64,000 nucleotides of DNA from Bacillus crepusculi (lineage in GTDB: Bacteria > Bacillota > Bacilli > Bacillales > Bacillaceae): positions 124,001 to 188,000 of the forward strand of contig NZ_JACXXE010000001.1 of NCBI RefSeq assembly GCF_014764715.1, read 5' to 3'. Each line of letters opens with the position of its first letter. Position 1 is the first letter of the stretch. Positions 1 to 11,414 of the stretch are shown here, piece by piece. The notes below the pieces were generated by a model, which made no database searches, was not told the DNA's origin, and worked only from the letters and a program-made list of their open reading frames with translations. The position numbers and the translations under genes are program-made.

Positions 1-2
1 AA

Positions 3-749
3 GCGATCGCAGCTGGACCGATTATGAACTTTATTCTGGCATATGTGATTTTAGTCGCTTTAGGCTTTATTCAAGGTGTAACCGTAGATGATCCTGTGCT
101 TGGTAAGCTGACGAAAGATGGCCGAGCGGCGCAAGCTGGACTCATGCAGGGTGATCACATCGTTTCGATTAACGGGGATAAAATGAATTCTTGGACAGAT
201 GTGGTTCAAACGGTTCAAAAAAACCCTGAGAAAAAAATGAATGTTGTCATTGACCGAGACGGCAAAGAAAGCACCGTGCAGGTTGTACCAGAAGCTGTGA
301 AAGCAGATGGGAAAAACATTGGCCGTTTTGGATCATACCCGCCAACGGAAAATGGATTTCTAAAAGTCATTTCATCTTCAGGAACGACGGTAATATCAAC
401 GGCAGGTCTGATCTTAACGAACTTGCAAAAAATTGTCACAGGGCAATTTTCATTAGATATGCTGGCAGGTCCTGTCGGGATCTATGACATGACAGGAGAA
501 GTAGCCAAACAAGGTGTGTTAACATTAATGCAGTTTGCGGCGTTCCTCAGCATTAACTTAGGCATCGTGAATTTATTACCGATTCCTGCATTAGATGGAG
601 GACGTTTACTTTTCTTATTTGTTGAAGCCATTCGCGGTAAACCCATTAATCGTGAGAAAGAAGCACTTGTTGTTTTCATTGGTGTTGCTTTCCTCATGCT
701 GCTCATGCTAGTGGTTACGTGGAATGACATCCAGCGATTATTTTTATAA
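3..749 (+). CDS. rasP: RasP (RseP/site-2 family) intramembrane metalloprotease, 5' end missing
   Basis: This is the C-terminal part of the membrane zinc protease that cuts transmembrane anchors such as anti-sigma factor RsiW after a first site-1 cut. The reading frame is open from base 3, so the N-terminal HExxH segment lies before the window. Visible parts are a hydrophobic helix, a PDZ domain (roughly bases 85-310, with the AAQAGLMQGDHIVSING signature) and the conserved LLPIPALDGGR stretch near base 575, whose Asp is a zinc ligand in this family. A final membrane helix follows. The next gene is proS, as in B. subtilis. The identification is firm because family motifs and synteny agree. Confidence 0.95.
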   Translation, partial: AIAAGPIMNFILAYVILVALGFIQGVTVDDPVLGKLTKDGRAAQAGLMQGDHIVSINGDKMNSWTDVVQTVQKNPEKKMNVVIDRDGKESTVQVVPEAVKADGKNIGRFGSYPPTENGFLKVISSSGTTVISTAGLILTNLQKIVTGQFSLDMLAGPVGIYDMTGEVAKQGVLTLMQFAAFLSINLGIVNLLPIPALDGGRLLFLFVEAIRGKPINREKEALVVFIGVAFLMLLMLVVTWNDIQRLFL

Positions 750-759
750 AAACCAATGT

Positions 760-793
760 CTCTTGTTTCTCATTTCGGGAAACAAGAGTTTTT
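760..793 (+). terminator. Intrinsic terminator after rasP
   Basis: Ten-base arms CTCTTGTTTC (760-769) and GAAACAAGAG (779-788) pair perfectly and are followed by a run of T. It lies between the rasP stop codon and the proS ribosome binding site, so it should partly or wholly separate the two genes. Confidence 0.85.
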
Positions 794-829
794 GTGAGAA
801 GTCCTATTTCATAAATGAGGTGTAACGAC

Positions 830-2527
830 ATGAGACAATCCTTGACTTTCATTCCAACTCTTCGAGAGGTGCCAGCAGATGCAGAGGCAAAAAGTCATCA
901 GCTATTAGTAAGAGCTGGATTCATTAGACAAAATACAAGTGGAATCTATCACTACCTGCCGCTGGCTCATAAAGTCATCCAGCATATTCAATCTATTGTT
1001 CGTAAGGAAATGGAAAAGGCAGGAGCAGCTGAGCTGTTAATGCCAGTGCTGCAGCAGGCAGAAATGTGGCAAGAGTCAGGAAGATGGTATACATACGGTC
1101 CAGAACTCATGCGTATGAAGGATCGTCATGGCCGCGAGTTTGCGCTTGGCCCAACGCACGAAGAAGTGATCACATCACTCGTACGCAGCGAAGTGAAATC
1201 GTATAAGAAGCTTCCTTTGACACTTTATCAAATTCAATCAAAATTCCGCGATGAACAAAGACCTCGTTTTGGACTGCTACGCGGACGTGAATTTATTATG
1301 AAGGATGCGTATTCGTTCCATTCTTCACCAGAAAGCCTTGATGAGACATACAACAAAATGTTTACAGCATACTCTAACGTGTTCTCAAAAGTGGGTCTTA
1401 ACTTTAGACCAGTCATTGCAGATTCTGGTGCAATGGGAGGCAAAGACACGCATGAGTTTATGGCGCTGTCAGAGGTAGGGGAGGATACCATCGCTTACTC
1501 TGATACTTCTTCCTATGCAGCGAACATTGAAATGGCTGAGGCTGTGTATGACGGAGAAGAAGCAAATCCTGCGGACTTTAAAGAACTTGAAAAAGTCCAC
1601 ACACCACAAGTGAAAACGATTCAGGATGTTGCTGCATTTTTAGAGGTCGCTCCTTCTGCATGTATCAAGTCTGTTTTGTTCAAAGCAGATGATGCGTATG
1701 TCCTTGTCCTTACTAGAGGTGATCATGAAGTAAATGATGTGAAAGTAAAGAACTTAGTAGGAGCACAGCTTGTAGAGCTCGCTTCACGCGAAGAAGTACT
1801 AGAAATCATTGGAACAGAGCCTGGATTTGTTGGACCTGTGAACCTAGAGGCAGAAGTCGATATTTATGCAGACCTTGCTGTCAAAGGAATGACAAATGCA
1901 GTTGCAGGTGCAAACGAAGCGGATCATCACTATGTCAATGTCAACCCAGCACGTGATGTGTCAGTGAAGGAATTTACAGATCTTCGCTTGATTCAAGAAG
2001 GCGACGTCTCACCAGATGGAGAAGGCACAATCCAGTTTGCAAAAGGAATTGAAGTTGGACAAGTCTTTAAACTCGGCACTCGTTATTCTGAGGCAATGGA
2101 CGTAACGTACCTCGATGAAAATGGACGCGCGCAGCCAATGATCATGGGCTGCTATGGCATCGGTATCTCTAGAACTCTTTCAGCTATTGTCGAACAGCAT
2201 CACGATGATAAAGGCATTATCTGGCCAGAAACAGTTGCGCCATATGACCTTCATCTCCTTGCATTAAATATGAAAAACGATGCACAAAAGGAACTCGCTG
2301 AAACATTATACGAGCGCTTAGAAGATGAGGGCTTTGATGTCCTTTTCGATGACCGTCAGGAGCGTGCAGGAGTGAAGTTTGCAGACAGTGATTTAATTGG
2401 ACTGCCAATTCGTATTAGCTGCGGAAAACGTTCAGAAGAAGGCATTGTTGAAGTGAAGTTTAGAAAATCAGGTGAATCACACGAAGTATCTGTAGATGAA
2501 CTGATTTCATTTATACGCCGAGCATAA
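830..2527 (+). CDS. proS: Prolyl-tRNA synthetase (bacterial type with editing domain)
   Basis: Class II synthetase that charges tRNA-Pro. The chosen start is ATG 830 (MRQSLTFIP), after GAGGTG at 817-822. The in-frame upstream start at 815 has no such site. The product is 565 aa, the usual length for the Bacillus enzyme. Class II motif 2 appears as [16 protein letters not shown] near residues 140-155, and motif 3 as [13 protein letters not shown] near 445. The region between motifs 2 and 3 carries the long insertion that in bacterial ProRS hydrolyses mischarged Ala-tRNA. An anticodon-binding domain closes the protein. No T-box leader is seen upstream. Confidence 0.97.
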   Translation: MRQSLTFIPTLREVPADAEAKSHQLLVRAGFIRQNTSGIYHYLPLAHKVIQHIQSIVRKEMEKAGAAELLMPVLQQAEMWQESGRWYTYGPELMRMKDRHGREFALGPTHEEVITSLVRSEVKSYKKLPLTLYQIQSKFRDEQRPRFGLLRGREFIMKDAYSFHSSPESLDETYNKMFTAYSNVFSKVGLNFRPVIADSGAMGGKDTHEFMALSEVGEDTIAYSDTSSYAANIEMAEAVYDGEEANPADFKELEKVHTPQVKTIQDVAAFLEVAPSACIKSVLFKADDAYVLVLTRGDHEVNDVKVKNLVGAQLVELASREEVLEIIGTEPGFVGPVNLEAEVDIYADLAVKGMTNAVAGANEADHHYVNVNPARDVSVKEFTDLRLIQEGDVSPDGEGTIQFAKGIEVGQVFKLGTRYSEAMDVTYLDENGRAQPMIMGCYGIGISRTLSAIVEQHHDDKGIIWPETVAPYDLHLLALNMKNDAQKELAETLYERLEDEGFDVLFDDRQERAGVKFADSDLIGLPIRISCGKRSEEGIVEVKFRKSGESHEVSVDELISFIRRA

Positions 2528-2543
2528 AACGAACAAATAAATG

Positions 2544-2576
2544 AAGGTACCTCCTGTAGAAAAGAGGTACCTTTCT
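2544..2576 (+). terminator. Intrinsic terminator between proS and polC
   Basis: Perfect 10-base arms AAGGTACCTC (2544-2553) and GAGGTACCTT (2564-2573) with a 10-base loop, followed by a T-rich stretch. It overlaps the region just before the polC ribosome binding site, so some readthrough into polC is likely. Confidence 0.7.
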
Positions 2577-2600
2577 GATTTACAAAAGGAGGGTCCTGTC

Positions 2601-5600
2601 TTGGATGAACAATTACCGATTACCCGGCGGCAATTTCATATTTTACTCAATCAGATTCAAATGACAGATGATGACCTCAGTCGTTACTTTGAAGAAGGTG
2701 AAATCGTCAAATTGACGGTGCATAAGGCGACGAAAACGTGGCATTTCCTTTTTAAATTCAAGGCACTTCTGCCTTACAAGGTATATGCAATGTTTCTGAG
2801 CAGGCTGACAAATGCATTTTCTCACATTGCACAAGTCACTTGTACGATTGAAGTCAATGATCCGCACATATCCGAGGAGCTCGTTCAGTCGTATTGGTCA
2901 CATTGTGTGGAAGAGCTACAAGGAATTTCTCCCCCAATCATCAGCTTGCTTCAGCAGCAAAAACCGGCGCTGTCTGGGCATAAAATCATCATCAAAACGA
3001 AAAGCGAAACAGAGGCTTTAGCCATCAAGAAGAAGTACAGCCCAATGCTACAGGCTGCATTTAAACAAGTTGGTTTTCCAGAGCTGCAATTTGATACAGA
3101 AATTTTTGTATCAGATCAAGAGATTCAGAAGTTCAGAGAACAAAAGCTTGCTGAAGACCAAGAAAGAGCGATGCAAGCCCTCACTGAGATGGAGAAGAAA
3201 GAAAGTGAGGATCAGGAGGAAGCGCCATCTGGCCCTCTCATGATCGGGTATCAAATCAAAGACAATGAAGAAATTCGTACGCTTGATAGTATTATGGACG
3301 AGGAAAGAAGAATTACTGTCCAAGGCTACGTATTCGATGCAGAAACGCGTGAATTAAAAAGCGGCAGAACGCTTTGTATCTTTAAGATCACAGATTATAC
3401 AAACAGTATTTTGATCAAAATGTTTGCGAGAGAAAAAGAAGATGCCCAGCTGATGAAATCGTTGAAAAAAGGCATGTGGGTCAAAGCGAGAGGCAGCATT
3501 CAAAATGATACGTTCGTCAGAGATCTTGTCATGATCGCCAATGACGTCAATGAAATGAAACCTCAGCTGAAAGAAGATACAGCACCAGAGGGTGAAAAGC
3601 GTGTCGAGCTTCATTTGCATTCTCCAATGAGTCAAATGGATGCTGTCACCGGCATCGGCAAGCTTGTTGAACAAGCAAAAAAATGGGGACATGAAGCGAT
3701 TGCCCTGACAGATCATGCTGTTGTGCAATCCTTTCCAGATGCGTATGCGGCAAGTAAAAAGCATGGCATCAAAATGATGTACGGTGTGGAAATCAATTTA
3801 GTCGATGATGGGGTGCCGATTGCATATAACCCTGAGCACCGCTTGTTAGAGGATGCGACGTTTGTCGTATTTGACGTAGAGACAACCGGGCTTTCTGCTG
3901 TTTATGATACGATCATTGAACTTGCAGCAGTGAAAATAAAAGGCGGGGAAATTATTGACCGCTTTGAGGCATTTGCAAATCCTCACCACCCGTTATCAGC
4001 GACGACCATTGAGTTAACCGGTATTACCGATGATATGGTCAGAGATGCACCAGATGTCGTTGATGTTGTTCGAGATTTTAAAGAGTGGATTGGTCAAGAT
4101 ATCCTTGTTGCGCACAATGCGAGCTTTGATATGGGCTTTTTAAATGCAGCGTATAAACGTCTGTTAAAAACAGATAAAGCATCAAATCCTGTCATTGATA
4201 CACTTGAACTTGGCCGATTCCTTTATCCAGAATTTAAAAATCACCGGCTCAATACACTTTGTAAAAAGTTTGATATTGAACTCACGCAGCATCACCGCGC
4301 CATTTATGATGCAGAAGCGACGGGCTATCTCATGCTGAAAATGCTAAAAGATGCGGCTGAAAAAGAGATTGCCTACCATGATCAACTGAATGAAAACATG
4401 GGTCAGTCTAATGCTTACCAGCGTTCACGTCCTTACCATGCGACCGTGATTGCACAAAATGAGACGGGACTTAAGAATTTATTCAAGCTTGTTTCACTCT
4501 CTCATATTCATTATTTCTACCGCGTGCCGCGTATTCCGCGCTCACAGCTTGAGAAATATCGAGAAGGTTTGATAATTGGGTCTGCTTGTGATAAGGGTGA
4601 GGTTTTTGAAGGAATGATGCAAAAGTCACCTGATGAGGTGGAAGACATTGCAGCCTTTTATGACTATTTAGAGGTTCATCCACCAGAAGTGTATCAGCAC
4701 CTGCTACAGCTAGAGCTTGTTCGAGATGAACGTGCATTAAAAGAAATTATCACAAACATTGTGAAGCTTGGTGAAAAGCTGAATAAACCGGTTGTGGCGA
4801 CTGGGAACGTGCACTACCTGCATCCAGAAGACAAAATTTATCGTAAAATCTTAATTTCATCACAGGGTGGTGCCAATCCACTTAACCGTCATGAACTGCC
4901 AAAGGTTCATTTTAGAACGACAGATGAAATGCTTGAAGCGTTCTCCTTCTTAGGTGACGAGAAAGCAAAAGAGATCGTCGTGACGAATACGAAAAAGGTA
5001 TCTGAGATGGTCGAAAGCATTAAACCAATCAAGGATGATCTGTATACACCAAAAATTGAAGGTGCAGATGAAGAAATACGGGAAATGAGCTATCAAATGG
5101 CACGCAGCATCTACGGTGATGAACTGCCGAAAATCGTAGAAGACCGTATTGAGAAGGAACTAAAGAGTATTATTGGTCATGGCTTCGCCGTCATTTATTT
5201 AATCTCTCATAAGCTCGTAAAAAAATCACTAGACGATGGATATCTTGTTGGTTCAAGGGGATCTGTCGGATCATCCCTTGTGGCGACTTTAACAGAGATT
5301 ACCGAAGTGAATCCACTTGCACCGCATTATGTATGCCCAAGCTGTAAGCACTCTGAGTTTTTTAATGACGGATCTGTTGGTTCAGGCTTTGACCTTCCTG
5401 ATAAAGACTGTCCAGAATGTGGTGCGCCGTATAAAAAAGACGGACATGATATTCCGTTTGAAACGTTCTTAGGTTTTAAAGGAGATAAAGTGCCTGATAT
5501 CGACTTGAACTTCTCAGGAGAATATCAGCCGCTCGCACATAACTATACAAAAGAGCTGTTCGGTGAAGAGTATGTATACCGCGCAGGGACAATCGGTACC

Positions 5601-6914
5601 GTTGCAGAAAAAACGGCATATGGGTACGTGAAAGGCTATGCAGGAGATCATAATCTTCATATGAGAGGCGCAGAAATCGACCGGCTCGTGCAAGGGTGCA
5701 CAGGAGTAAAACGGACAACGGGTCAGCATCCAGGTGGTATTATCGTTGTGCCAGATTATATGGACATCTACGATTTTTCACCCATTCAATATCCAGCTGA
5801 TGCGACAGGAGCCGATTGGAAAACAACGCATTTTGATTTCCATTCGATCCATGATAATTTGCTGAAGCTAGATATACTTGGACACGATGATCCAACGGTC
5901 ATTCGGATGCTTCAGGACTTAAGCGGAATCGATCCAAAAACCATTCCAACAGATGACCCTGAAGTCATGAAAATCTTCCAAGGGACAGAGCCTCTTGGTG
6001 TCACAGAAGAGCAAATTGGCTGTAAAACAGGAACACTTGGCATCCCAGAGTTTGGGACAAGATTTGTTCGGCAAATGCTTGAGGATACAAAGCCAACTAC
6101 CTTCTCAGAGCTCGTTCAGATCTCGGGTTTATCACACGGTACAGATGTATGGCTCGGGAACGCACAAGAGCTCATACACAATAAAACGTGTGAACTAAGC
6201 GAAGTGATTGGCTGTCGTGACGATATTATGGTCTATCTCATCTATCAAGGACTAGAACCGTCACTGGCCTTTAAAATCATGGAATCAGTTCGTAAAGGGA
6301 AGGGACTTCCTCCTGAATGGGAAGAAGAAATGAAGAATCATAACGTACCAAACTGGTATATTGATTCTTGTAAAAAGATCAAATACATGTTCCCTAAGGC
6401 CCACGCGGCTGCTTATGTATTAATGGCTGTTCGGATTGCTTATTTCAAGGTGCATCATGCACTTTTGTACTACGCAGCTTATTTTACCGTTCGTGCGGAT
6501 GACTTTGATATCGAAACGATGACAAAAGGATCGAATGCGATTCGAGCTGTCATGGACGATATTAACTCAAAAGGTCTCGATGCATCACCGAAAGAAAAGA
6601 ACCTATTAACTGTACTAGAGCTTGCACTTGAAATGTGCGAAAGAGGCTATCATTTCAAAAAAGTCGACCTCTACCGCTCAAGTGCAACGGAGTTTATCAT
6701 TGATGGAGACGGATTAATTCCGCCATTCAACTCGATCCCTGGACTCGGAACAAACGTTGCGCTGAATATTGTACGCGCACGTCAAGATGGTGAATTCCTT
6801 TCAAAAGAAGATCTACAAAAACGCGGGAAAGTCTCTAAGACCATTCTTGAGTATTTGGACCGTCAAGGCTGCTTAGAAGCACTGCCTGATCAAAACCAGC
6901 TTTCTTTGTTTTAA
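2601..6914 (+). CDS. polC: DNA polymerase III PolC (Gram-positive replicative polymerase with proofreading exonuclease)
   Basis: Main replicative DNA polymerase of low-GC Gram-positives. The start is TTG 2601 ([12 protein letters not shown]), preceded by AAAGGAGGG at 2585-2593 with 7-base spacing. This gives 1437 aa, the B. subtilis length, whereas the 2541 ATG lies inside the proS terminator. The N-terminal part is followed by an OB region, a PHP-type segment ([13 protein letters not shown]), the DnaQ-like 3'-5' exonuclease ([20 protein letters not shown]) and the polymerase core. The core contains the cysteine cluster [10 protein letters not shown]...CPECG (zinc finger) and the PDIDLNFSG motif with catalytic aspartates. 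The C-terminus DQNQLSLF resembles a beta-clamp binding motif. No frameshifts were seen. Confidence 0.98.
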   Translation: MDEQLPITRRQFHILLNQIQMTDDDLSRYFEEGEIVKLTVHKATKTWHFLFKFKALLPYKVYAMFLSRLTNAFSHIAQVTCTIEVNDPHISEELVQSYWSHCVEELQGISPPIISLLQQQKPALSGHKIIIKTKSETEALAIKKKYSPMLQAAFKQVGFPELQFDTEIFVSDQEIQKFREQKLAEDQERAMQALTEMEKKESEDQEEAPSGPLMIGYQIKDNEEIRTLDSIMDEERRITVQGYVFDAETRELKSGRTLCIFKITDYTNSILIKMFAREKEDAQLMKSLKKGMWVKARGSIQNDTFVRDLVMIANDVNEMKPQLKEDTAPEGEKRVELHLHSPMSQMDAVTGIGKLVEQAKKWGHEAIALTDHAVVQSFPDAYAASKKHGIKMMYGVEINLVDDGVPIAYNPEHRLLEDATFVVFDVETTGLSAVYDTIIELAAVKIKGGEIIDRFEAFANPHHPLSATTIELTGITDDMVRDAPDVVDVVRDFKEWIGQDILVAHNASFDMGFLNAAYKRLLKTDKASNPVIDTLELGRFLYPEFKNHRLNTLCKKFDIELTQHHRAIYDAEATGYLMLKMLKDAAEKEIAYHDQLNENMGQSNAYQRSRPYHATVIAQNETGLKNLFKLVSLSHIHYFYRVPRIPRSQLEKYREGLIIGSACDKGEVFEGMMQKSPDEVEDIAAFYDYLEVHPPEVYQHLLQLELVRDERALKEIITNIVKLGEKLNKPVVATGNVHYLHPEDKIYRKILISSQGGANPLNRHELPKVHFRTTDEMLEAFSFLGDEKAKEIVVTNTKKVSEMVESIKPIKDDLYTPKIEGADEEIREMSYQMARSIYGDELPKIVEDRIEKELKSIIGHGFAVIYLISHKLVKKSLDDGYLVGSRGSVGSSLVATLTEITEVNPLAPHYVCPSCKHSEFFNDGSVGSGFDLPDKDCPECGAPYKKDGHDIPFETFLGFKGDKVPDIDLNFSGEYQPLAHNYTKELFGEEYVYRAGTIGTVAEKTAYGYVKGYAGDHNLHMRGAEIDRLVQGCTGVKRTTGQHPGGIIVVPDYMDIYDFSPIQYPADATGADWKTTHFDFHSIHDNLLKLDILGHDDPTVIRMLQDLSGIDPKTIPTDDPEVMKIFQGTEPLGVTEEQIGCKTGTLGIPEFGTRFVRQMLEDTKPTTFSELVQISGLSHGTDVWLGNAQELIHNKTCELSEVIGCRDDIMVYLIYQGLEPSLAFKIMESVRKGKGLPPEWEEEMKNHNVPNWYIDSCKKIKYMFPKAHAAAYVLMAVRIAYFKVHHALLYYAAYFTVRADDFDIETMTKGSNAIRAVMDDINSKGLDASPKEKNLLTVLELALEMCERGYHFKKVDLYRSSATEFIIDGDGLIPPFNSIPGLGTNVALNIVRARQDGEFLSKEDLQKRGKVSKTILEYLDRQGCLEALPDQNQLSLF

Positions 6915-6921
6915 TGTGATC

Positions 6922-6956
6922 AAAAAAGAACGTCCTCAAAAGGGCGTTCTTTTTTA
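6922..6956 (+). terminator. Intrinsic terminator after polC
   Basis: The stem AAAAGAACGTCC / GGGCGTTCTTTT, with one G-T wobble and a short CAAAA-type loop, ends in a run of T. It closes the polC transcript ahead of the glycosidase block. Confidence 0.85.
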
Positions 6957-7346
6957 TGTATACAATAATATTATTATGTTAACTAATAAACATTTTTCAG
7001 CAATTGGAATTATTTTCTTAATGATTCATATATCTTGATTTAACGTGATGTTTTAAGAGAAGAGATTGTATGTCATTCTTTCTACCCAAATAGAGCAAAA
7101 AAGAGAATTTCGCCGTCTGAAATGTTCTCATCCGACATATGATCATTCTGGGTACAGTCAAAAGGAGAATCAAGAGAAAACCTTCGATGAGTGTAAAGCT
7201 GATTGCTGTTTACTATGCTTATTTTTGAAACATGTTTGATTCCTTTCCAAACTGTACAGATCACGCACCAAATAAAAAGGAGGGGGTTCGTCTATTTTGA
7301 TCAATGAGTTACGTTTCACTAAGAAGAAGGGGTGAGCAGTAGGGAA
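6957..7346 (+). other. Gene-free stretch upstream of the glycosidase genes
   Basis: About 390 bases with no convincing gene. It is AT-rich near 6958-7060, with a short TAATATTATTA palindrome. I find no confident sigma-A promoter and no good CcpA operator. A strong ribosome binding site, AAAAAGGAGGGGG (7275-7286), precedes TTG 7297, which opens a 12-codon frame reading MINELRFTKKKG before a TGA at 7333. This short basic peptide resembles the start of a secretion signal but has no hydrophobic core. It may be a remnant of a lost signal peptide or a leader peptide before the GH9 gene. Confidence 0.5.
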
Positions 7347-9197
7347 ATGTCATCTTATAACTATGTAGAGGTTCTTCAAAAATCAATTTTGTTCTACGAA
7401 GCGCAGAGGTCTGGCAGGCTTCCTAGCAGCAACCGTCTCAACTGGCGGGGGGATTCTGAACTAGAGGACGGAAAGGACGTTGGCCATGACTTAACAGGCG
7501 GCTGGTATGACGCAGGTGATCATGTGAAATTTGGACTTCCAATGGCTTACTCTGCAGCCGTTCTTGCTTGGACAGTCTATGAATACCGAGAAGCTTATGA
7601 AGAGGCAGACTTGCTCGATGATATATTAGATCAAATCAAATGGGCCACTGATTATTTTTTGAAAGCACATACAGGTCCGAACGAATTTTGGGCGCAAGTA
7701 GGTGATGGAAACGCTGATCATGGCTGGTGGGGTCCAGCAGAAGTGATGCCAATGAGCCGGCCAGCTTTTAAAATTGATGAACAGTGTCCAGGAACAGAAG
7801 TAGCCGCACAAACTGCGGCAGCTCTAGCAGCAAGCTCTATCATTTTTAAAGAGACAGATGCGGCATATGCAGCAAAGCTTCTCACACATGCCAAACAGCT
7901 TTATGCATTTGCTGACAGGTATCGCAGCGAGTATACAGATTGTGTCACCAATGCTCAGCCGTTTTACAACTCATGGAGCGGCTATATTGATGAACTCATT
8001 TGGGGAGGAATATGGCTGCATTTGGCGACAAAGGAAGAAGCCTATTTAAATCAGGCCCTAAAAGCAGTAGAGGAATGGCCGAAGGATTGGGATTATACGT
8101 TTACCATGTCTTGGGACAATACTTTTTTTGCTTCACAAATCCTACTCGCAAGAATCACGAAGGAGAAAAGATTTATAGAATCGACAGAGCGTAATCTTGA
8201 TTACTGGACCACAGGTTTTGTTCAAAATGGAAAAGTAGAAAGAATCACTTATACGCCTGGCGGTTTGGCATGGCTAGATCAATGGGGATCTCTTCGGTAT
8301 ACAGCCAATGCAGCATTTTTAGCCTTTGTCTACGCTGATTGGGTTTCAGATGAAGAAAAAAAGAATCGATACCAATCATTTGCGATCAAGCAAACGCACT
8401 ATATGTTAGGTGATAATCCGCTAAATAGAAGTTATGTCGTTGGGTTTGGCCAGAACCCGCCGAAGCATCCACATCACCGAACTGCACATGGCTCATGGTC
8501 AAACCAGCTGACAAACCCTCCATATCATCGGCACACTCTTTATGGAGCGCTTGTTGGGGGACCTAATGCACAGGATCAATATGTCGATGACATCTCTGAT
8601 TATGTATCAAACGAGGTGGCGACTGACTATAATGCCGCCTTTACTGGAAATATAGCCAAAATGGTGCAGCTATTTGGTAAGGGGCAATCAAAGCTACCGA
8701 ATTTTCCGCCTAAAGAAAAGGTGGAGGAAGAGTTTTTTGTAGAGGCAGCTGTGATGAATAACGATGCAACATCAACTCAGGTAAAAGCGATTTTATACAA
8801 TCGGTCAGGCTGGCCGGCAAGAAGCAGCCAAACACTTTCTTTTAGATATTACGTCAATCTTAGTGAGGTTTTTGCAAAGGGATTCACTGAAAAAGATATT
8901 CAAGTGACATCAGCTTATAATGAAGGCGCTTTCTTATCTCCACTAACGGCATATGACGCATCATCCTATATATATTTTACAGAAATCGATTTTACGGGCG
9001 TAGCTATTTTTCCAGGAGGTGAGTCTCAGCATAAGAAGGAAATACAGTTTCGATTATCCGCGCCGAATCAAGCGAATATATGGGATGCCTCAAATGATTA
9101 TTCCTTTCAAGGGCTAACATCCAATATGCAAAAAACAGCGAGGATTCCTGTTTTTGATAATGGTGCTTTAGTATTTGGCACACTTCCAGACAAATAA
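7347..9197 (+). CDS. GH9 endoglucanase with C-terminal CBM3, no signal peptide
   Basis: Hydrolyses beta-1,4-glucan, probably processively given the GH9-CBM3c layout. Numbered from ATG 7347 (616 aa), the conserved DAGDH motif supplies Asp55 and Asp58, and NEVATDYNA supplies the acid Glu near 423. These match the well-known GH9 catalytic triad positions. A CBM3 module occupies about residues 461-616. A GTG at 7332 would add five residues but has almost no space from its ribosome binding site. The usual extracellular signal peptide is absent in every upstream frame, which is odd for a cellulase. The GH48 gene follows after 27 bp, so the two are probably one operon. Confidence 0.92.
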   Translation: MSSYNYVEVLQKSILFYEAQRSGRLPSSNRLNWRGDSELEDGKDVGHDLTGGWYDAGDHVKFGLPMAYSAAVLAWTVYEYREAYEEADLLDDILDQIKWATDYFLKAHTGPNEFWAQVGDGNADHGWWGPAEVMPMSRPAFKIDEQCPGTEVAAQTAAALAASSIIFKETDAAYAAKLLTHAKQLYAFADRYRSEYTDCVTNAQPFYNSWSGYIDELIWGGIWLHLATKEEAYLNQALKAVEEWPKDWDYTFTMSWDNTFFASQILLARITKEKRFIESTERNLDYWTTGFVQNGKVERITYTPGGLAWLDQWGSLRYTANAAFLAFVYADWVSDEEKKNRYQSFAIKQTHYMLGDNPLNRSYVVGFGQNPPKHPHHRTAHGSWSNQLTNPPYHRHTLYGALVGGPNAQDQYVDDISDYVSNEVATDYNAAFTGNIAKMVQLFGKGQSKLPNFPPKEKVEEEFFVEAAVMNNDATSTQVKAILYNRSGWPARSSQTLSFRYYVNLSEVFAKGFTEKDIQVTSAYNEGAFLSPLTAYDASSYIYFTEIDFTGVAIFPGGESQHKKEIQFRLSAPNQANIWDASNDYSFQGLTSNMQKTARIPVFDNGALVFGTLPDK

Positions 9198-9224
9198 AAA
9201 ATCAACAATCAAAGGGTGAAGGAC

Positions 9225-11330
9225 ATGACAAACAAAGAACGTTTTTTAACACTTTATCATCAAATTAAAAGCGATGCGAATGGATATTTTTCACCAGAAG
9301 GTATTCCGTATCATTCAATCGAGACGCTCATTTGCGAGGCACCTGATTACGGGCATATGACGACTTCTGAAGCTTATAGCTATTGGCTGTGGCTTGAGGT
9401 TTTGTACGGACATTACACAGGGGATTGGAGCAAATTAGAAGCAGCTTGGGACAATATGGAGAAGTATATCATCCCAGTAAATGAAGATGGGCATGATGAA
9501 CAGCCTCATATGAACGCTTACAATCCTTCTAGTCCAGCCACATACGCTTCAGAAAAACCATATCCAGATCAATATCCGAGCCAGCTAAGCGGTGCTCGTC
9601 CTGCTGGGCAAGATCCAATTGATGGGGAATTGAAGTCAACCTATGGAACGAATGAAACGTATTTAATGCACTGGCTCCTTGATGTAGATAACTGGTATGA
9701 GTATGGGAACTTGCTCAATTCATCACATACAGCCGCATATGTAAACACATTTCAGCGTGGCCCGCAGGAATCAGTATGGGAGGCGATCCCTCATCCATCA
9801 CAAGATGATAAAACAACGGGTAAGCCGAACGAAGGTTTTATGAGCTTGTTCACAAAAGAAAATCAAGCGCCAGCCGCCCAGTGGCGCTACACAAATGCGA
9901 CGGACGCTGATGCGCGTGCGATACAGGCAATGTATTGGGCAAAGGAACTTGGCTATAATCGGTCAACCTACCTAAATAAAGCGAAAAAAATGGGTGATTT
10001 CCTCCGCTACGGCATGTACGATAAATATTTTCAAACGATTGGGAGTGGAAAGCAGGGCAATCCGTCTCCTGGGAATGGGAAGAGTGCCTGTCATCACTTA
10101 ATGGCATGGTATACCTCTTGGGGCGGAGGACTTGGAGAGTATGCAAACTGGTCATGGCGTATTGGAGCAAGCCATTGTCACCAGGGGTATCAAAACCCTG
10201 TCGCTGCTTATGCTTTATCCTCAGATAAAGGAGGCTTAAAGCCATCATCAGCTACAGGAGCAAGTGATTGGGAGAAAACATTAAAGAGACAGCTTGAGTT
10301 TTATGTATGGCTTCAATCGAAAGAGGGGGCGATTGCAGGAGGCGCCACCAATAGCTGGAATGGAGATTATAGTGCTTATCCAGCAGGAAGAAGCACATTT
10401 TACGAAATGGCATATGAAGAAGCACCTGTTTACCATGATCCCCCGTCTAATAACTGGTTTGGGATGCAGGCATGGCCGATGGAGCGCGTAGCAGAGCTTT
10501 ATTACATTTTTGCGAAAGATGGAGATAAAACTTCTGAAAACTTTCAAATGGCCAAATCTGTCATGACAAAATGGGTCAATTATGCATTAGATTACATTTT
10601 TATTGGCAGGCGTCCAGTGTCGGATCAAGAGGGCTATTTTTTAGATAGTCAGAGGCAGCGGATTTTAGGAGGGACGAATGTTTCTGTTGCGACAACGAAT
10701 GCGCCAGGAGAGTTTTGGCTTCCAGGAAATATCGCATGGAGCGGCCAGCCTGACACTTGGAGCGGTTTCCAATCTGCAACAGGCAATCCAAACTTAACGG
10801 CTGTCACGAAAGATCCAACTCAAGATACGGGCGTACTAGGCAGTCTGATCAAAGCTTTAACATTCTTTGCTGCTGCGACAAAGGAAGAGACAGGAAACTA
10901 TACAGCTCTTGGCATAAGAGCAAAAGAGGCAGCTGCACAGCTTCTTGAGGTTGCGTGGAATTACAATGATGGCGTAGGGATTGTCACAGAGGAAGAAAGA
11001 GAAGACTACTACCGCTTCTTTAAAAAAGAAGTGTATTTCCCAAATGGCTGGAACGGAACATTTGGTCAAGGGAATCAGATCCCAGGGACCAGCACCATTC
11101 CTTCCGATCCACAGCGAGGAGGTAACGGAGTTTATACGAGTTTTGCAGATCTTCGTCCGAAAATCAAACAAGATCCGGCATGGTCTGCACTTGAGAGTAA
11201 GTATCAAGCATCATTTAATGAATCAACAGGCAAGTGGGAGAATGGAGCGCCGGTTTTCACCTACCATCGCTTCTGGTCACAAGTTGATATGGCGACTGCC
11301 TATGCTGAATATCATCGTCTCATCAACTAG
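9225..11330 (+). CDS. GH48 reducing-end cellobiohydrolase, no signal peptide
   Basis: Processive exocellulase of family GH48, recognised by many stretches such as AYNPSSPATYASE, GTNETYLMHWLLDVDNWYEYG and FMSLFTKENQAPAAQWRYT. From ATG 9225 (MTNKERFLTLYHQ) it is 701 aa, a complete catalytic domain without cellulose-binding or dockerin modules. The AAAGGGTG site at 9211-9218 sets this start; GTG 9216 overlaps that site. Only 27 bases separate it from the GH9 stop, so there is no room for a signal peptide and the protein begins at what is normally the mature N-terminus. GH9 and GH48 enzymes typically act together on crystalline cellulose. Confidence 0.93.
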   Translation: MTNKERFLTLYHQIKSDANGYFSPEGIPYHSIETLICEAPDYGHMTTSEAYSYWLWLEVLYGHYTGDWSKLEAAWDNMEKYIIPVNEDGHDEQPHMNAYNPSSPATYASEKPYPDQYPSQLSGARPAGQDPIDGELKSTYGTNETYLMHWLLDVDNWYEYGNLLNSSHTAAYVNTFQRGPQESVWEAIPHPSQDDKTTGKPNEGFMSLFTKENQAPAAQWRYTNATDADARAIQAMYWAKELGYNRSTYLNKAKKMGDFLRYGMYDKYFQTIGSGKQGNPSPGNGKSACHHLMAWYTSWGGGLGEYANWSWRIGASHCHQGYQNPVAAYALSSDKGGLKPSSATGASDWEKTLKRQLEFYVWLQSKEGAIAGGATNSWNGDYSAYPAGRSTFYEMAYEEAPVYHDPPSNNWFGMQAWPMERVAELYYIFAKDGDKTSENFQMAKSVMTKWVNYALDYIFIGRRPVSDQEGYFLDSQRQRILGGTNVSVATTNAPGEFWLPGNIAWSGQPDTWSGFQSATGNPNLTAVTKDPTQDTGVLGSLIKALTFFAAATKEETGNYTALGIRAKEAAAQLLEVAWNYNDGVGIVTEEEREDYYRFFKKEVYFPNGWNGTFGQGNQIPGTSTIPSDPQRGGNGVYTSFADLRPKIKQDPAWSALESKYQASFNESTGKWENGAPVFTYHRFWSQVDMATAYAEYHRLIN

Positions 11331-11345
11331 CAGGTCAACATCAAG

Positions 11346-11369
11346 CTGTCGGCTTTTTTAAGCCGGCAG
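11346..11369 (+). other. Hairpin between GH48 and GH10 genes
   Basis: Arms CTGTCGGCTT (11346-11355) and AAGCCGGCAG (11360-11369) pair with one G-U wobble around a TTTT loop. No T-tract follows on the plus strand. It may act as an mRNA 3' stabiliser or processing site, or as a weak terminator, between GH48 and the downstream genes. Confidence 0.5.
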
Positions 11370-11414
11370 TCTGAATAAGAAATATAAATCCAGTGAAGAT
11401 AAGGGTGTTTTTAC

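Noticed and set aside
7082-7264. Minus-strand open frame upstream of the GH9 gene
   Set aside because: Sixty codons, no ribosome binding site, no recognisable domain and composition typical of noncoding AT-rich DNA.
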